Shown one piece after another: positions 1 to 11,453 of a DNA stretch of 64,000 bases. How positions within the stretch are numbered: the stretch's first letter is position 1; every line of letters begins with the position of its first letter. The notes below the pieces were generated by a model. It worked only from the letters and a program-made list of their open reading frames with translations. It was not told the origin of the DNA and searched no databases. The stretch is from Brachycybe producta. Taxonomy: Eukaryota; Arthropoda; Diplopoda; Playtdesmida; Andrognathidae. Position numbers and translations under genes: made by a program. Location of the stretch: the NCBI GenBank assembly GCA_036925085.1, contig JAUPFP010000009.1, positions 1,780,001-1,844,000 on the forward strand, written 5' to 3'.

Positions 1-220
1 GCACAGCCCAGTGCAATAAGGAGATATCAATTCGAATTCATTATGAGAGGAAATAAAGTCTCCTGTCAGATCCAGGATTACTAACATTCAACTTGGGTCA
101 GTTTTGAAAGTAATCACTGCGAACAAGATTTCCCCCAGAAGTAAGAAAAATTGTAGCAGAGAAGAGATCAGGGAACCACCAGACCCCCAACTGCAGAAGG
201 TTGGGGGCGCAAAAAACAAA

Positions 221-325
221 ATGAAAGTCGATGCACTTTCAAAAATAATTGAATAAATTAAACAAGTGATTCCGAATCACTCGCTTAATTTAGTCAGTTA
301 TTTTCGAAAATAAATCAACTTTCAT
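221..325. repeat. 105-bp near-perfect hairpin
   Basis: ATGAAAGTCGATGCACTTTC at the left pairs with GAAAATAAATCAACTTTCAT at the right, around the centre GTGATTCCGAATCAC. It ends about 30 bp before the TIR at 355. No gene is seen in the rest of 1-354. Confidence 0.7.
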
Positions 326-354
326 TTCGTTTATTGTGCACTAAAATATTTTTA

Positions 355-1504
355 GTGGGTGCTATTTTGATAAACGGCGGAATGCTCTGAACAACTGTAC
401 GAAGTCGGAAAAATAGTAGGAACAGTCCGAAGGTTTGGTTTAGTAAAATTAAGTTGTTGCAGCAGGTCTGGGGGGTGCAGACCCCGACTTTTTTTTTAAG
501 AATTATTAAATCAAATTAGTCCATTGTTTCGACTGTTTCCTAATTTGTTCGATAGGAGGAACGGTCGGAAAAATGGACAAATTTGATGTAATAACTAAAA
601 AAAATGGGGGCTGCGCCCCCAGGCCCCCTGCAACAAGCTTCATTTTACTAAACCTAACCTTCCGACTGTTACTAATGTAAGGGTTGATTGTGTGGGTATA
701 ATTAATTAATTCCCTTACCTAAGAAAACTCCAGTGAGGCAAAATAATTATTTAAACTATTTAATATAACAAAACAAATAAAATGTATTAGTATTAACAGC
801 TGTTTAGTTTACAAAATATGAATAAATGGCATTTAAATATACTTAAATAATCAAAGAAATATAAATAAAATATCTTGCACATGGTTAACAGGAAGTACAA
901 CTTCAACTCCGAAATGAAGTTAAACATGAAGTTAGGGTGTTCATGCAAACCAGTGTTGCTTCTTGCCGGAGTGGATGTCATGCAATACCAGATGGTGTGA
1001 AGTTAGCTTATGAGATGCTGCTTAGAATGAAAGATGGTTGAAAATAGTTCATACTATGCTGACATAGATGAAGAAGTTGAAAATATAGTTCACACATTGC
1101 TGACTATTATAAAGCACAAAAGGCTACACAATAATGATAGTGTAATGACGTACACCATGATGAAACAAAGCAGTAAATAGTTTCTGCACTGATGGTTTTA
1201 AAAAGATGAATCTGGCCCACTATTTAATTGGCACCCTCACAGACTTCCAGAAGCAAGAATGAGTAAAAAGAAAATCCCAGCTCTTTATATACACTGAAAC
1301 TGACCAAGAATGTTACCATGTGACCAACAGAAAAACATTCCAAAAGTAAAATAATCGAAGGTTACAAATTGAATTATTACCTCACTGGAATTTGATTATG
1401 TCATAGTTATTCATGACACATGACCCCTCTTTATTTCTAATTACATAATAGGAATTTATGACCTCACACTAATGATCGGCCGTTCATCAAAATAGCACCT
1501 CCCA
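355..1504. mobile_element. DNA transposon remnant bounded by about 27-bp TIRs
   Basis: GTGGGTGCTATTTTGATAAA at the left end is repeated inverted at the right end (1477-1504, TTCATCAAAATAGCACCTCC). No coding region is seen inside. A second, weaker inverted pair (CCAGTGAGG at about 730, CCTCACTGG at about 1380) suggests a further nested element. No clear target duplication was found. Confidence 0.5.
413..677. repeat. Foldback of about 265 bp nested in the 355-1504 element
   Basis: The left arm (aacagtccgaaggtttggtt, then a G-run) and the right arm (GGGGGCTGCGCCCCC, then ctaaacctaaccttccgact) are inverted copies of each other, centred near 540. The GC-rich blocks contrast with the AT-rich host sequence. 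Confidence 0.65.
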
Positions 1505-2054
1505 GTATGAGGCTAATTGGAGGGGACTTAAAGAGAGCGCAACGTTTTAAGCAGCCTGAGGGTGAGGCGCAAATTTTTACGTGGTGGGGGCGCAACCAAG
1601 TCAAGCTATTCCACTGGAAGAGATGCCAAGTGTCAGGAAGAAAACATTAATTTTACCTTTGTCCTTGTTCTTTTTTATACTGTACTTTTCTAAATAACCA
1701 CAGAAACTTATACCTTGGCACTTATACACCTATGGCAAACGTTAGCCTTTGAGTTTGACATGCTTGCTCTAAGGTAACCCCTCTAATGGTGACAGCCAGA
1801 AGGATGGAGAGAAACTGAGTATAGGTGTTGGACACGGAACAATGTTGCGGGTCTGAATCGCGTCACATGCGATTCTTCCCCACAAAACATTGTATCGCAA
1901 CAAATAATCCTGGTGTGTACTAGGCTTTAGTAGAATTTGTTCCAGGTTATTTCATTTTCCAATGACAACCTGGCAAGCTGGAATGAAATAAACTTTTGGT
2001 GGTGGGCACTGAGTACTGCGAGGTGTGGGTCAGTGAGAAGAGAAAGAAAAAAAC
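1505..2054. other. Intronic stretch, no gene seen
   Basis: No conserved protein, RNA gene or strong repeat is recognised. A short palindrome, GAATCGCGTCACATGCGATTC-like, lies near 1856-1877. Confidence 0.5.
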
Positions 2055-2254
2055 ACAGGCAATTGGAAATCGGGACAAACAGAAGTTGGCTTCGCCCTTT
2101 TTATGACGAACGCAACTTCTAATTGGTTGTTTATGTAGTCTGACGTCACATGCTCCGCCCTTTTCGAACCACACAACAAACCAATTAGAAGTTGCCGTTC
2201 GTCATAAAAAAGGACGGAGCCAACTTCTGTTTGTCCCGATTTCTAATTGCCTGT
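2055..2254. mobile_element. MITE family A (ACAGGCA ends), copy 1
   Basis: About 200 bp. The ends ACAGGCAATTRGAAATCGGG and CCCGATTTCTAATTGCCTGT are inverted repeats. Inside are a second inverted pair, GGCAACTTCTAATTGGTT-like, and the motif CCGCCCTTTTTATGACGAAC with its complement, so nearly the whole unit folds. It is flanked by imperfect GAAAAAAAC repeats of about 9 bp. The family occurs ten times in full form in this window, in both orientations. No coding capacity. Confidence 0.85.
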
Positions 2255-2506
2255 GAAAAAAAACTGGGGCAGGTGGATTCAAAATGGGAGTTTTTATGGG
2301 TGGGTTGCGAAAAAAAAAACCCCAAGTCTATCATCTGTCTCTAAGTAACTTTCAGTGTTATTTCATTTCTATCGAACATATTATTTCAGTAATTGACGAA
2401 AAAATAATACACTTAAAGAGATGATTGTTGGGAGGTAGAAATGTGTTGTTTGGCTCCATCGAACCCGGTCCCATTACTCTCCTTTATACCTCAGGGTCTT
2501 ACAATC

Positions 2507-2705
2507 ACAGGCAAGTAAAGACAGTAAGATACAGTCGTTAGCTCCACCACCTTTTATGAGGACTGGCAACTTCTAATTGGCTTGTTACTGGGTCTGAGAC
2601 GTCACATGCCCCGCCCTTTTCAATTTCCGATTGGTTGATATTTGGTCTGACGCTCCCTAAAAGGGCGGGGCAAACGACTGTACCTCCCTGTCTTTACATG
2701 CCTGT
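2507..2705. mobile_element. MITE family A, divergent subfamily (ACAGGCAAGTAAAGACAG ends)
   Basis: The ends ACAGGCAAGTAAAGACAG and CTGTCTTTACATGCCTGT, with internal AATTTCCGATTGGTTGATA and AAGGGCGGGG blocks, tie it to family A but with a different interior. Fragments of the same subfamily lie at 37190-37256. Confidence 0.75.
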
Positions 2706-2751
2706 CTGTGTTTCACAACCTCTCTTGATAAAAAAAAACTAACTTTCAATG

Positions 2752-3131
2752 TAAAGTTGATGCTACACGTAGCAACAGTCAAGCAACAATACTAGTTGTA
2801 GCAACAGTAGTTTCCCATTTGTTGCAAGCAAAACCTATGATACATGTTGCAACGTTCATGAGACTTTACATGAAAGCAACAACCAATGAAATAAAGAGGT
2901 TATGAGCCAATGAGTGTAGTAGACATTTTGTTTCGTCTTCCTCTTCTTCAATGGTTGCTCGAAAATAGAACCAGGTTCTATTTGAAAATTCCATTGCTTT
3001 CAATTCTGTGAGCAACAATTCGGGTTTGTTGCTGTTATGACAGATGTTTCAACTTTCATTAAACAATAGAGCAACACGGCTATGTTGCTCTTAAGTTGCT
3101 GAACTGTTGCTACGTGTAGCATCGGCTTTAA
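2752..3131. mobile_element. TTAA-type MITE family G (GATGCTACACGTAGC), copy 1
   Basis: Inverted ends GATGCTACACGTAGCAAC and GTTGCTACGTGTAGCATC, bounded by TAAA on the left and TTAA on the right. The interior is rich in GCAACA/TGTTGC motifs. A second copy in the opposite orientation is at 55640-56076. Confidence 0.8.
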
Positions 3132-3488
3132 AATGTACTAACAACCAGAATAATTTGAAATCGTGTTCACACATTAATTTTTCTCTCTCTCTCTCACCCT
3201 CTCGGTAAAGTTGGATGCCCTCATATTCATTAACAGGAAGGAAGAAAGAAAGAAACACCAAGCTCTGAATTCTCATAAAACACTCAGCAAGAAGTAGAAG
3301 AGGAAAAAAATTCGAACTAAGAAATCAATAAAAAACAGTGTTTGCTACGTCTATATAGACATTATAAGAAAGTTGTCAAATACAAATAAAAATCATTAGC
3401 ATCCTCAAAAGACCTCACAAACTAATAAATACCTTTTTTATGATAACCTTAAAATAATGATCCCGTAATTACTTCTAGCTGAAGAAAC
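3132..3488. other. Intronic stretch with a short (CT)n tract
   Basis: AT-rich. A ctctctctctct tract lies near 3182-3196. No gene is seen. Confidence 0.5.
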
Positions 3489-4312
3489 TTAAGCCCCTGT
3501 AACACTAGCGAACTCTAATGCAATTCAACTCGCAATGCAACTCGTGATGTGACTTGCAACTAGAACTTTGTAATAAACTTCTATATCACACTCTACGCAA
3601 CCTAGTTCCCAATTCCAAGTTTTCAAAACTTCGTTTATGTCAAGGGGCCGACACATTCGGGTGAATCTCGTACGGTATCGGAAACCATTTTACTTTTAAT
3701 CCGCGTTTTACTGAATTTTTAAAATTTCAATTCTATTCTGGAAATATCCAGTAAAATTGTAGCTAAAAAGTAAAATGACTTTCCATCCACACGATTCTGC
3801 TGTGAATCGTAGTGAAAATCGTACATGATTTTCTTCAATGTCTGCCCCCTTGGTTTGTGTCCATATTGTGATCAACTAACAGGAAGTTCATAAACCGGAA
3901 GTCATGAAACCGCGAATTCGTTCAATGTTACATATGTAATTTCCGGCAAATGGCCTGATTGGTTGTTTGTCAGGAAGTTCACTTGAAAAAATCTCTCAAA
4001 GTTGAACACGTGCAACTCAATGAGACTGAGTCCAGGTCCGGACTGGCCCGGCCGGCTGACCGGCGATCGCCGGTCAATTGGGAGCCAAAAGAAAATGGGG
4101 GTCAAAAATAAATAAATTAAAAAAATGGGGCCAACACAATTTCATAGCCGGTGGGGCCAACCACTAGCCAGTCCGGCCCTGACTGAGTCTCACACTAGTT
4201 TAAAAGGAAAGTTTTATGAAGTTGCATGTCATATCTCACTATAAACATTGAAGTTGCATGTCACGTTGCCCTTTTTTTTGCATTAAAAGTTGCTAGTGTA
4301 ATACCGACTTAA
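3489..4312. mobile_element. TTAA-type foldback family H (TTACACTAGCAAC), copy 1
   Basis: TTAAGCCCCTGTAACACTAG on the left pairs with CTAGTGTAATACCGACTTAA on the right. TTAA lies at both outer edges, suggesting a TTAA target. The interior matches the copy at 21137-21797, except that this one carries an inserted element at 4033-4181. Confidence 0.8.
4033..4181. mobile_element. hAT-like MITE nested in family H
   Basis: 149 bp. The ends CAGGTCCGGACTGGC and GCCAGTCCGGCCCTG are inverted repeats, flanked on both sides by the exact 8-bp duplication ACTGAGTC (4025-4032 and 4182-4189). CAGGG-type ends and an 8-bp duplication are the hAT signature. The related element at 21.1-21.8 kb lacks this insertion. 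Confidence 0.88.
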
Positions 4313-4678
4313 GAGATTTCTGCGATTTTTCTTGGGGGGGGGGGAGGGGGGGGAGGTTTTTGTTTTGTCTATAATTTCACAAACACAACTTTCGACTTTC
4401 GTTTTTCACTCTCATAAAATCGTAAAAACTTAAGATTTCTGTCATCATCGAACTGCCAATCAACAAATGAATAATTCCAAAGTCATTTTTACGATCACAT
4501 ATCTTTCAAAATAAACGTTTTATGAGTTCCAATCCAATTCCTTTCATAAAAATATATTTAACTTGAAATGAAAAATACAAAAAAAAAAAGGAATCATTGA
4601 CATAAAACATTTATTTTTAGTCCTGCCATAATGAAAATCCGTGTTTTATGTCATTCATTTATTACCTCACTTTGTACT
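4313..4678. other. Intronic stretch with a G-run
   Basis: Contains a G-rich run (about 4334-4357) and AT-rich sequence. No gene is seen. Confidence 0.5.
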
Positions 4679-4941
4679 GTTTCTCAACTTGTGGCCCAAG
4701 TACCAATTGTGAAGTAATCATCATCACTAGAGCAACTGCAATTATGCTTGTTATAAAAAAAGGATGGTTAGAGGCTAAATGTCTGACTACAATCAGTTGT
4801 CAACTAGAATTCTAGCCTCTAACCAGTGTTTTTAATTAGAAAAAAAAACCGTAATTTTTGGTTGAGCTAAACGGAGATTGGCACTTGGGCCAGAGATTTA
4901 GAAACATTTGCAATGATACATTGCATACAAATCCGAGCCTC
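4679..4941. mobile_element. hAT-like MITE family D, left-truncated copy
   Basis: Matches the interior and the right end (AAATCCGAGCCT) of the complete element at 58806-59106, including the TTCTCAA...GTGGCCCAAG and CTGGTTAGAGGCTA blocks. The left terminus is absent. Confidence 0.7.
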
Positions 4942-4993
4942 AGTAATAAAATTTGAATATCTTCTTTAAAAGTAACCAACTTCATAAACTTTC

Positions 4994-5893
4994 TGTAACG
5001 AATTCATCGTCAGAATTCGTTGTTGTATTGAAACACCCTGTAGTTTTAAGTATTTTGATCGATGGGTTTCACCTCATGCTTGGGGGTGGGCGGGAGGTTA
5101 TCAGACGATACCTCCCTACCCTACAGGATGAGGAAAAGACGGCAAATGAATTGTATCGTCAATTCTTATAGGATAATTCCTAGAAGAATTGACGATATAG
5201 AACTTTTGGCCAGTGAAACACCGGTCAAGTGTGACGAAAAGGATACAGAAGTCCTTTTCGTAATTAAATTGTATTGTTATCGTTTGAAGAAGGATCAACG
5301 AAGATCCTTCTGTATTGTTATAATTTATACATCTTATAGATGTTTTCGTTTTCTTGATAAGTGATAGTTCACTTCTAGGTCCGAGTGTGTCCAAGAGACT
5401 TGGACACACCTGGAGCCTTTGTTATCATAATCAGATGTTTGTATTGTATTTTGAGTATAAATACAAGAGGTTGTAGATTGAGAGGACAGATCGGATAGAT
5501 CAGGCAGATCGGACAAACCGTCTTTATGCTTAAGACCGATGCGATATCTCTCAATCTACAGGACTCTCTGTTTATTGAATAAAAGAGCATTTTCAACATA
5601 CGAATTCAATGTGTGGACTCAGTCATTTTATGGGAGTGGGACTTAGAATTATAGCCGCCACGTAGCCGATGTTTCCACCGGACAACGAAGTCTCCAGCAG
5701 CCGAGTGTAAGACGACATCTCTACAATATTCTCTACCACAGGTCTCCTGAGGTACCGACCCTTGTGTCCCTGGTGGTTAAGTAGCAACACAGGAGCCAAT
5801 AGACCGAAAGACTTAATCATCAACATCCATTCGACACTTCTAGATGGCTAGTAGAGATCTCTCTACTAACCCTACGGAAACGGGGATGTTACA
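4994..5893 (+). repeat. 5' LTR of the Gypsy element
   Basis: 900 bp, TG...CA. A TATA-like box (TATAAAT, 5456-5462) and a polyadenylation signal (AATAAA, 5578-5583) place U3, R and U5 in the usual order. It contains short inverted motifs such as GTGTCCAAGAGACTTGGACAC. Confidence 0.93.
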
Positions 5894-7538
5894 AAATGGT
5901 GGAGGTGCGGGGTACCTCACTACAGATCCAGTAGAGAATACCAATGATGTCGGAGTTACACCAGGTGGTAAAGGAAAGAAAGGCAGACCGAAATCGAAGT
6001 CGAAGACACGGGAGAAGGACGATACAAACCAAATGGATGGAGAAGATCCACTTGAAGGTATCCTTCAAAATCTAAGTGCTGAAAGACGGGAGAGACTGAT
6101 GGCCTGGTTCGAAGCCCAGCAACCATCAGGATCGATGTTACTCCGGAGCGGGCGTGGTGTAAGTACAGTTCAGCGTCATACGGTAGTCCGAGAAATGGAT
6201 ACCGGAGTGGAGCCCTCGTCGGCCCACGCTGAATCTCAGCGTCATACAGTGATTCCTGGATTGGACACTGAAGGGGAGCCCTTGTCGGCCCACGCTGAAA
6301 ACCTGAGACAGGTTAATGTATTCCAGACGCCGCTCATGCTGAAGAAGAGTGGAGGGACCCAGAGAGGTCGCCTACCTGAGACTCCTATTCTACGGAGAGA
6401 GAACCCGGACCAGCTAGAGGATGAAAGCCTAACAAGTGAGGATCCCAGCGTAGAAGAGCTGGAAGGAAATCCAATTTGCAATCGTCATCGGACCTGTGAG
6501 GAGCTGGATGGGAAGTACAAGAGTCTTCACCCACTCCGGAATCTGGAGACCTTCAAAGGATTGACGTCTGTATACACCTTTCTGGAGGACTACGAGAGTA
6601 TCGCAGATCTGGAGGACTGGAGCAACGTCCACAAGACCTACTACTTACGTAAAGCGGTAGAAGGGGACGTAGTACGTTGGTTATCCAATTTCTACAAAGA
6701 AAATCGAGGAAAAACCACGTGGGACTTCATTCGAAGCGAGTTAATTGAAAGATTTGGACGTCGAGACGAGTTAGTGCAACTGAAGCTGAGGTTGGATACC
6801 ATGCTCCAAAGGAAAGGAGAGGACACCAATCAGTTTTTGGGTCGCTACCTGGACTTGAGTAGAAAAGTGTTACCGGGGGTAACCGACAAATACCGGATTG
6901 TGGAATTTCGGCAGAAACTTCATCCGATTATACGTAATGCTACACAGAATGCGCCGAATAGCCATCTGAAGCTGTACACGACATATATCAAGGATACCGA
7001 GGAAGTTTTGATGGCTGATGGGTTATGGATACCGGAAGGAACGATGGGTCAACAAACGACGACCCAGGTCTCCAAGGGTCTACAGAAGAATAACCAACGC
7101 CAAAATGCCAAACCGACACAAACAGTAATGGACGGAGGACGTTCTTACGCGGTTGTTACTCAAGATCAAGCGGACCCAACGAACAACTCGACTCCATCAA
7201 ATTCAAATAACCAAGCGCAACAGAAGACCAACCAGAACTCGAATCAGCAACAAGGTCGTAAATGGAACCAGAGATATCCGCAGAAGAAGAACTACAATGG
7301 TCAGCAAACGCAAGATGGAAGTAAAACCCTGAAAGATCTCAGCACAGTGGAGTGTTATCACTGTCACGAGAAGGGTCACTTTTCAAGAAACTGCCCAAAG
7401 AAAGTAGTCGCGGATGGAACCGTTGGACTTGTTCAACATGGAATGGCCACCGGGAAGAATGGCCAGCAGTATTTTGTCGTCAGCGAGAACGGGCAGAAGA
7501 AGTTCCTGCGAGAGGAAAACCCGGCTGATTTAAACTAG
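5844..7538 (+). other. gag region of the Gypsy element (fossil)
   Basis: A Ty3/Gypsy gag-type region. It has an acidic and basic N-terminal part, then a capsid-like segment (YTFLEDYESIADLEDW to about residue 390), a Gln/Asn-rich linker, and a CCHC zinc knuckle (CYHCHEKGHFSRNC) near residue 500. The first ATG lies about 50 bp inside the 5' LTR, so the gag reading extends across the LTR edge and the primer site, which is uncommon. Confidence 0.85.
5897..5913 (+). promoter_or_regulatory. Primer binding site, tRNA-Ala type
   Basis: TGGTGGAGGTGC begins 3 bases after the LTR and complements the 3' end expected of a tRNA-Ala (GCACCTCCACCA). The following GGGG is also compatible with one base shifted. 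Primer identity is an inference from general tRNA-Ala sequence. Confidence 0.6.
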
Positions 7539-7543
7539 AAAGG

Positions 7544-9300
7544 GTGGCAGTAAAGAGGGGCCTACCGCCCTTTAAGAACGGAAAACCCTCTGGAAAACGA
7601 CAAAATCGAAACGAAACAGCGATCGCCAATTCCCAAAACATTGTGGACAAAGCTTTGTTGGGGGGGAATAGGGGCGTGAGCGAAGCTACCAATGTCACTA
7701 AAACTAGACGGAATGCTGGAGCACCGAAGAGACCATGCGATTTGGACACTCAAGGACTCCCTGAGCAATCGTCGGAGTTGTTAGTCGGCATTTCGAATGT
7801 CGCCACAACTAGACCAAAGGCTGGAGCACCGAAGAGACCATGTGATTTGGACACTCAAGGACTCCCTGAGCAATCGTCGGAGTTGTTAGTCGGCATTACG
7901 AATGGAAAACGACAACGGAATTCACGAAAATATAAGAAGCTGCGAAAGGATACTGGTCGAAGGGGAGAAATCATCGAGGAGATATTTCCGGAACCCATCA
8001 TCTGGTCACCTACGAAAGCTATGGTAGTTTACGCGAATAGCTTGGAGGAAGCAAAGAGAATTGTGGAAGCCATGGAAACTGGAGTTAATCAAGACAGAAT
8101 TGAGGGAGAGACCCAACAGAATTCTGCGGTGCCAGTCGGAATTGAGGGAAGGACCCAACAGAATTCTGCGGCGTGTATACCGGGGATAAGCAATGTTGCT
8201 CAGGAAATCCCTCAAGATGTAAAATCCAATGTTATTGCCTCGGGCAAGGCCGAAACTGATGCTAAGAAATCCAAGAAGGCTATTGTAAACGCAGCTATCG
8301 GTAGAGGAGATGATACCAGCAGGATCCCTGCGAACAGCGAAGTTATTGAATCCGTTGAAGTTGGAGATTTATTGAGGAGTAGGGCTTGTTGTCGAAAGAG
8401 TGTCGAAATCACTGTAGACAGCCTAATCACCTCATGCGAACTCATCGAGGTAGGAGATACTACGCCCGATGAGAGTGTTGCCAAGATTACCATTCAGGTT
8501 GACGGCACACCAGTTCGATTTTTGGCGGATAGCGGAACTGGGTTCACTATCTTGTCAGGCACAATGGCCAAAGAGTACGGACTTCGATATGGACCAATCC
8601 GGAACGCACCTGCATTAGGCGCAGTAGGAGGGGTACCGATTAAGGTACTTGGTCAGTTGTGGCCAACGTTCGAGTTGAACGGAAAGCAAGTAACGGCAAG
8701 GATGCTCATCATAGATGGAAAACGAGAAGCACTGCTGGGGAGAGACCTGGGAGCTGCGTTTGATCTCATCATTTCCATGAAGACCTCCAAGATCTACTTT
8801 GCTAATGAGATGTTCTACGAAGGAACACGAGAATTGTTGAAGAAAGGAAGTGCGCGTAGTAGCCTTCCCTGGAATTTCTTCAAAGAGTTAAAAGAGGAGG
8901 GATGTGCTCAGAATAGCCATCTGGATAACTCCTATGCCATAAAAGCTAGAGAGGAAAGCTGCGTAAAAGCCCAAGGAAGGATTACGTTAAATCCGGGCCA
9001 GGCTTTGAACCTCAAAGTAGCTGCAGGGCGAATCATTGAGGAAAACGAAGTACTCATGATTGAAACGAACGATAGTCTCTTTAATAGAAAAGGCATCGTT
9101 GTGGCCAGCAGTGTGCTACAAGGGAATGGGACATCACAACTGGAAGTCCAACTCCTGAATACCACACTGGAGTCCGTGGGGATTGGAGACCGCGAGACTA
9201 TTGGACACTTCGAACTTCTAGAAGAACTAGAAGAAGAGCAAGCCTGCAAAGTTTCCGAGGAGGAAAACTTTAGAGACATCGGAGAAGCACCCGTTGATTA
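7544..9300 (+). other. Protease region of the Gypsy element (fossil)
   Basis: Contains a retropepsin core: VRFLADSGTGFTILSG with the Asp-Ser-Gly triad, and a downstream LLGRDLG motif with hydrophobic flanks. Upstream is a spacer with an internal duplication of about 110 bp (RPCDLDTQGLPEQSSELLVG occurs twice). The protease would process Gag in a complete relative. Confidence 0.8.
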
Positions 9301-9309
9301 TTCAGACTA

Positions 9310-11450
9310 TGAAAAAGTATCTGACTCCTGCGAAGAACCAGACTGATTGGGCAACGAAACTGGATGAAGTTTTGGAATCGTACAACTCATCTGTACATTC
9401 ATCCACGAAGTTTACGCCGTACAGACTCATGTTTGGGAGGGAGCCCAGAACTAAAGTAGACACCTTAGTTCCAGAACGACCAGTTATCGTGGATAACGAG
9501 GCAGGAAACCTCGTGGACGTTCGACAACAGGCGGAAGAATGCCAAGAAGAAGAACTAAGAACAGCCAGGGCGAACCTGAAAGCAGCACATGATCGTCGAA
9601 AGAAGTACTACGACCAAAGGCATAAGAAGCCTTACGAGTACCAAATCGGACAGAAAGTACTTGTACGAGACATGCGAATCAGGCCTGGACAGAACAAGAA
9701 GTTCTTAACGAAATGGAGACAGGGATATACGATTGTGTCGAAAGTATCGGACACCGTATACCGATTGAGTTACGAGAATCGAGCTGGAAGATTAGTGGAA
9801 GACTCTGTAAACGTTGCAAACCTGAGACCACTATATGAGACTTACCAAAAAGACGGACCCAATGTTCCAACGACTGGAGACACCCTGGAGTCCATGGGTA
9901 ACTCATCGCCAGAAGAATCCGAATCGGAACCTGTAAAAGAAAAAGAAATGACAGCGTTTGTCAAGAAAAAGAACCTACCTTCGCGTAAGAAGAGATGTTG
10001 TGGACACTGCAGATGCCAAAATGCTTGGATCGAATCTTCTGAGGATGAAGAAGAAATTGAGATAATTACGAAAGCAATCCGAAAGCATTCTGACCGTAAC
10101 GTCGAAATTAGAAGAAAAATGGCAGCAGACGATAACCAGCAGCAATTCTCATACTTACCTGGCGAAGATGCGATGAAATTCACCAGAGAATATGGTAACA
10201 AGACGAATTTTACCATGGAAACCATTGGATTTGTTGAAGAAATCAGTGAAATTCCTGAAGAAACGATGAAAATCGACGAAAAAGATGTAAATTCGCCGAT
10301 GGAATTTCAAATGGAGGTGAAAAACGCGGAAGTTATCGATGAAACAACAAAAATGGACGATGATATCGATGCTAGTGACGCCACAGATGGAAATGACGTC
10401 CCAAATGAGGAAGTAAACAGGGAGCGGTCAATGACGCTACCAAGCATGGAAGAAACACGTGGGCGGAGGGATACATTAAGTGAAATGTCTACTAGCCTCG
10501 CACCACTATGGATCCGGGTCCTATTGTTTATGTTCTTCATCACTGACAGCTTTGCCCATGTGTTGAGCACATGTACAGGCACTATTTCTCATCATCTTTT
10601 TGTTTTGAAAAGTTTTCACCCATCCATCGTGGAAAATTGTGAAAATTTCTATCGCTCGATTACGGAAAGCATCAAAAGTTTTGTTTTACTTATGCAAATT
10701 TGGTTTACCATCGTGTGCGATTACGATGGCCGGTTTATGGAAAATAAGGGGGCTGCCCTTCCAGTCGAGATTGCCAACTCAGGTCTCACAGAAGACCTGT
10801 TGGTTCGCGGAGTTTGGCGTTGGAGGCAACGAAGGCCTCTCGTCAAACGAAACCGACTCAACAGAGGCCTGAGGAATCAATTATGGTTGGAAGTCCACAG
10901 CTTCTCTCATCATGGGCCAAATAATCGAGTAAAACTGAAGGATGTCCGCCCTCGTGAGCCTGGGCCAACATACAAGGACGACGTCAAAGTAACGGAGCCG
11001 AAGACTACCGCCAGGAGCAATATGGAAGCTCCTGGGAGTTCTAGGGCTTCTGTAACGTCTCCTGGACCTACATCCTTTTTGACGAGACCAGCAGTCATGC
11101 AGAGGAACGCAAGAGTCACCGAAGTCACCGAAGGTCTGCCGAAACCGCCATCCTTCTGGAAAGGAACTTGCGCAGGAGCAAAGAAGATCCTGCTCAAGGA
11201 TGAGCCATTTTGGACTACTAGAGGCCTTGGACTTTGTATTTTTAAGTACTATTTTATACTTGTGTTTATCGTTTTGAGTATTTCCATACTTGTTTTGTTT
11301 ATGCACGCTTGCATTTATTCGGAACACATTTCTAGTATTTTTATACTTTTCGTTTTGTATTTTTACTGCATGCCTAAATTTTATACCAATGGGTATTTTT
11401 GCAAGGTCTTATTTTTGGAAGCACAGGGACGTGCTTATAAACTAGTTGGG
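9310..11450 (+). other. Integrase C-terminal region and 3' tail of the Gypsy element (fossil)
   Basis: YNSSVHSSTKFTPYRLMFGR is the typical end of a Ty3/Gypsy integrase core. It is followed by a basic segment and a GPY/F-like module (KFLTKWRQGYTIVSKV). Beyond that lies an acidic and Cys-rich tail with a hydrophobic segment (LLFMFFITDSFAHVL) of unknown role. I do not see a convincing envelope protein. A short G-run precedes the 3' LTR and may be the polypurine tract. Confidence 0.7.
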
Positions 11451-11453
11451 GGG

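Noticed and set aside
9679-11327. Minus-strand open frames of 75-148 residues under the Gypsy element
   Set aside because: Shadows of the plus-strand coding parts.
10500-11450. Envelope gene in the Gypsy element
   Set aside because: Only one or two hydrophobic segments; no recognisable envelope motifs or family match.
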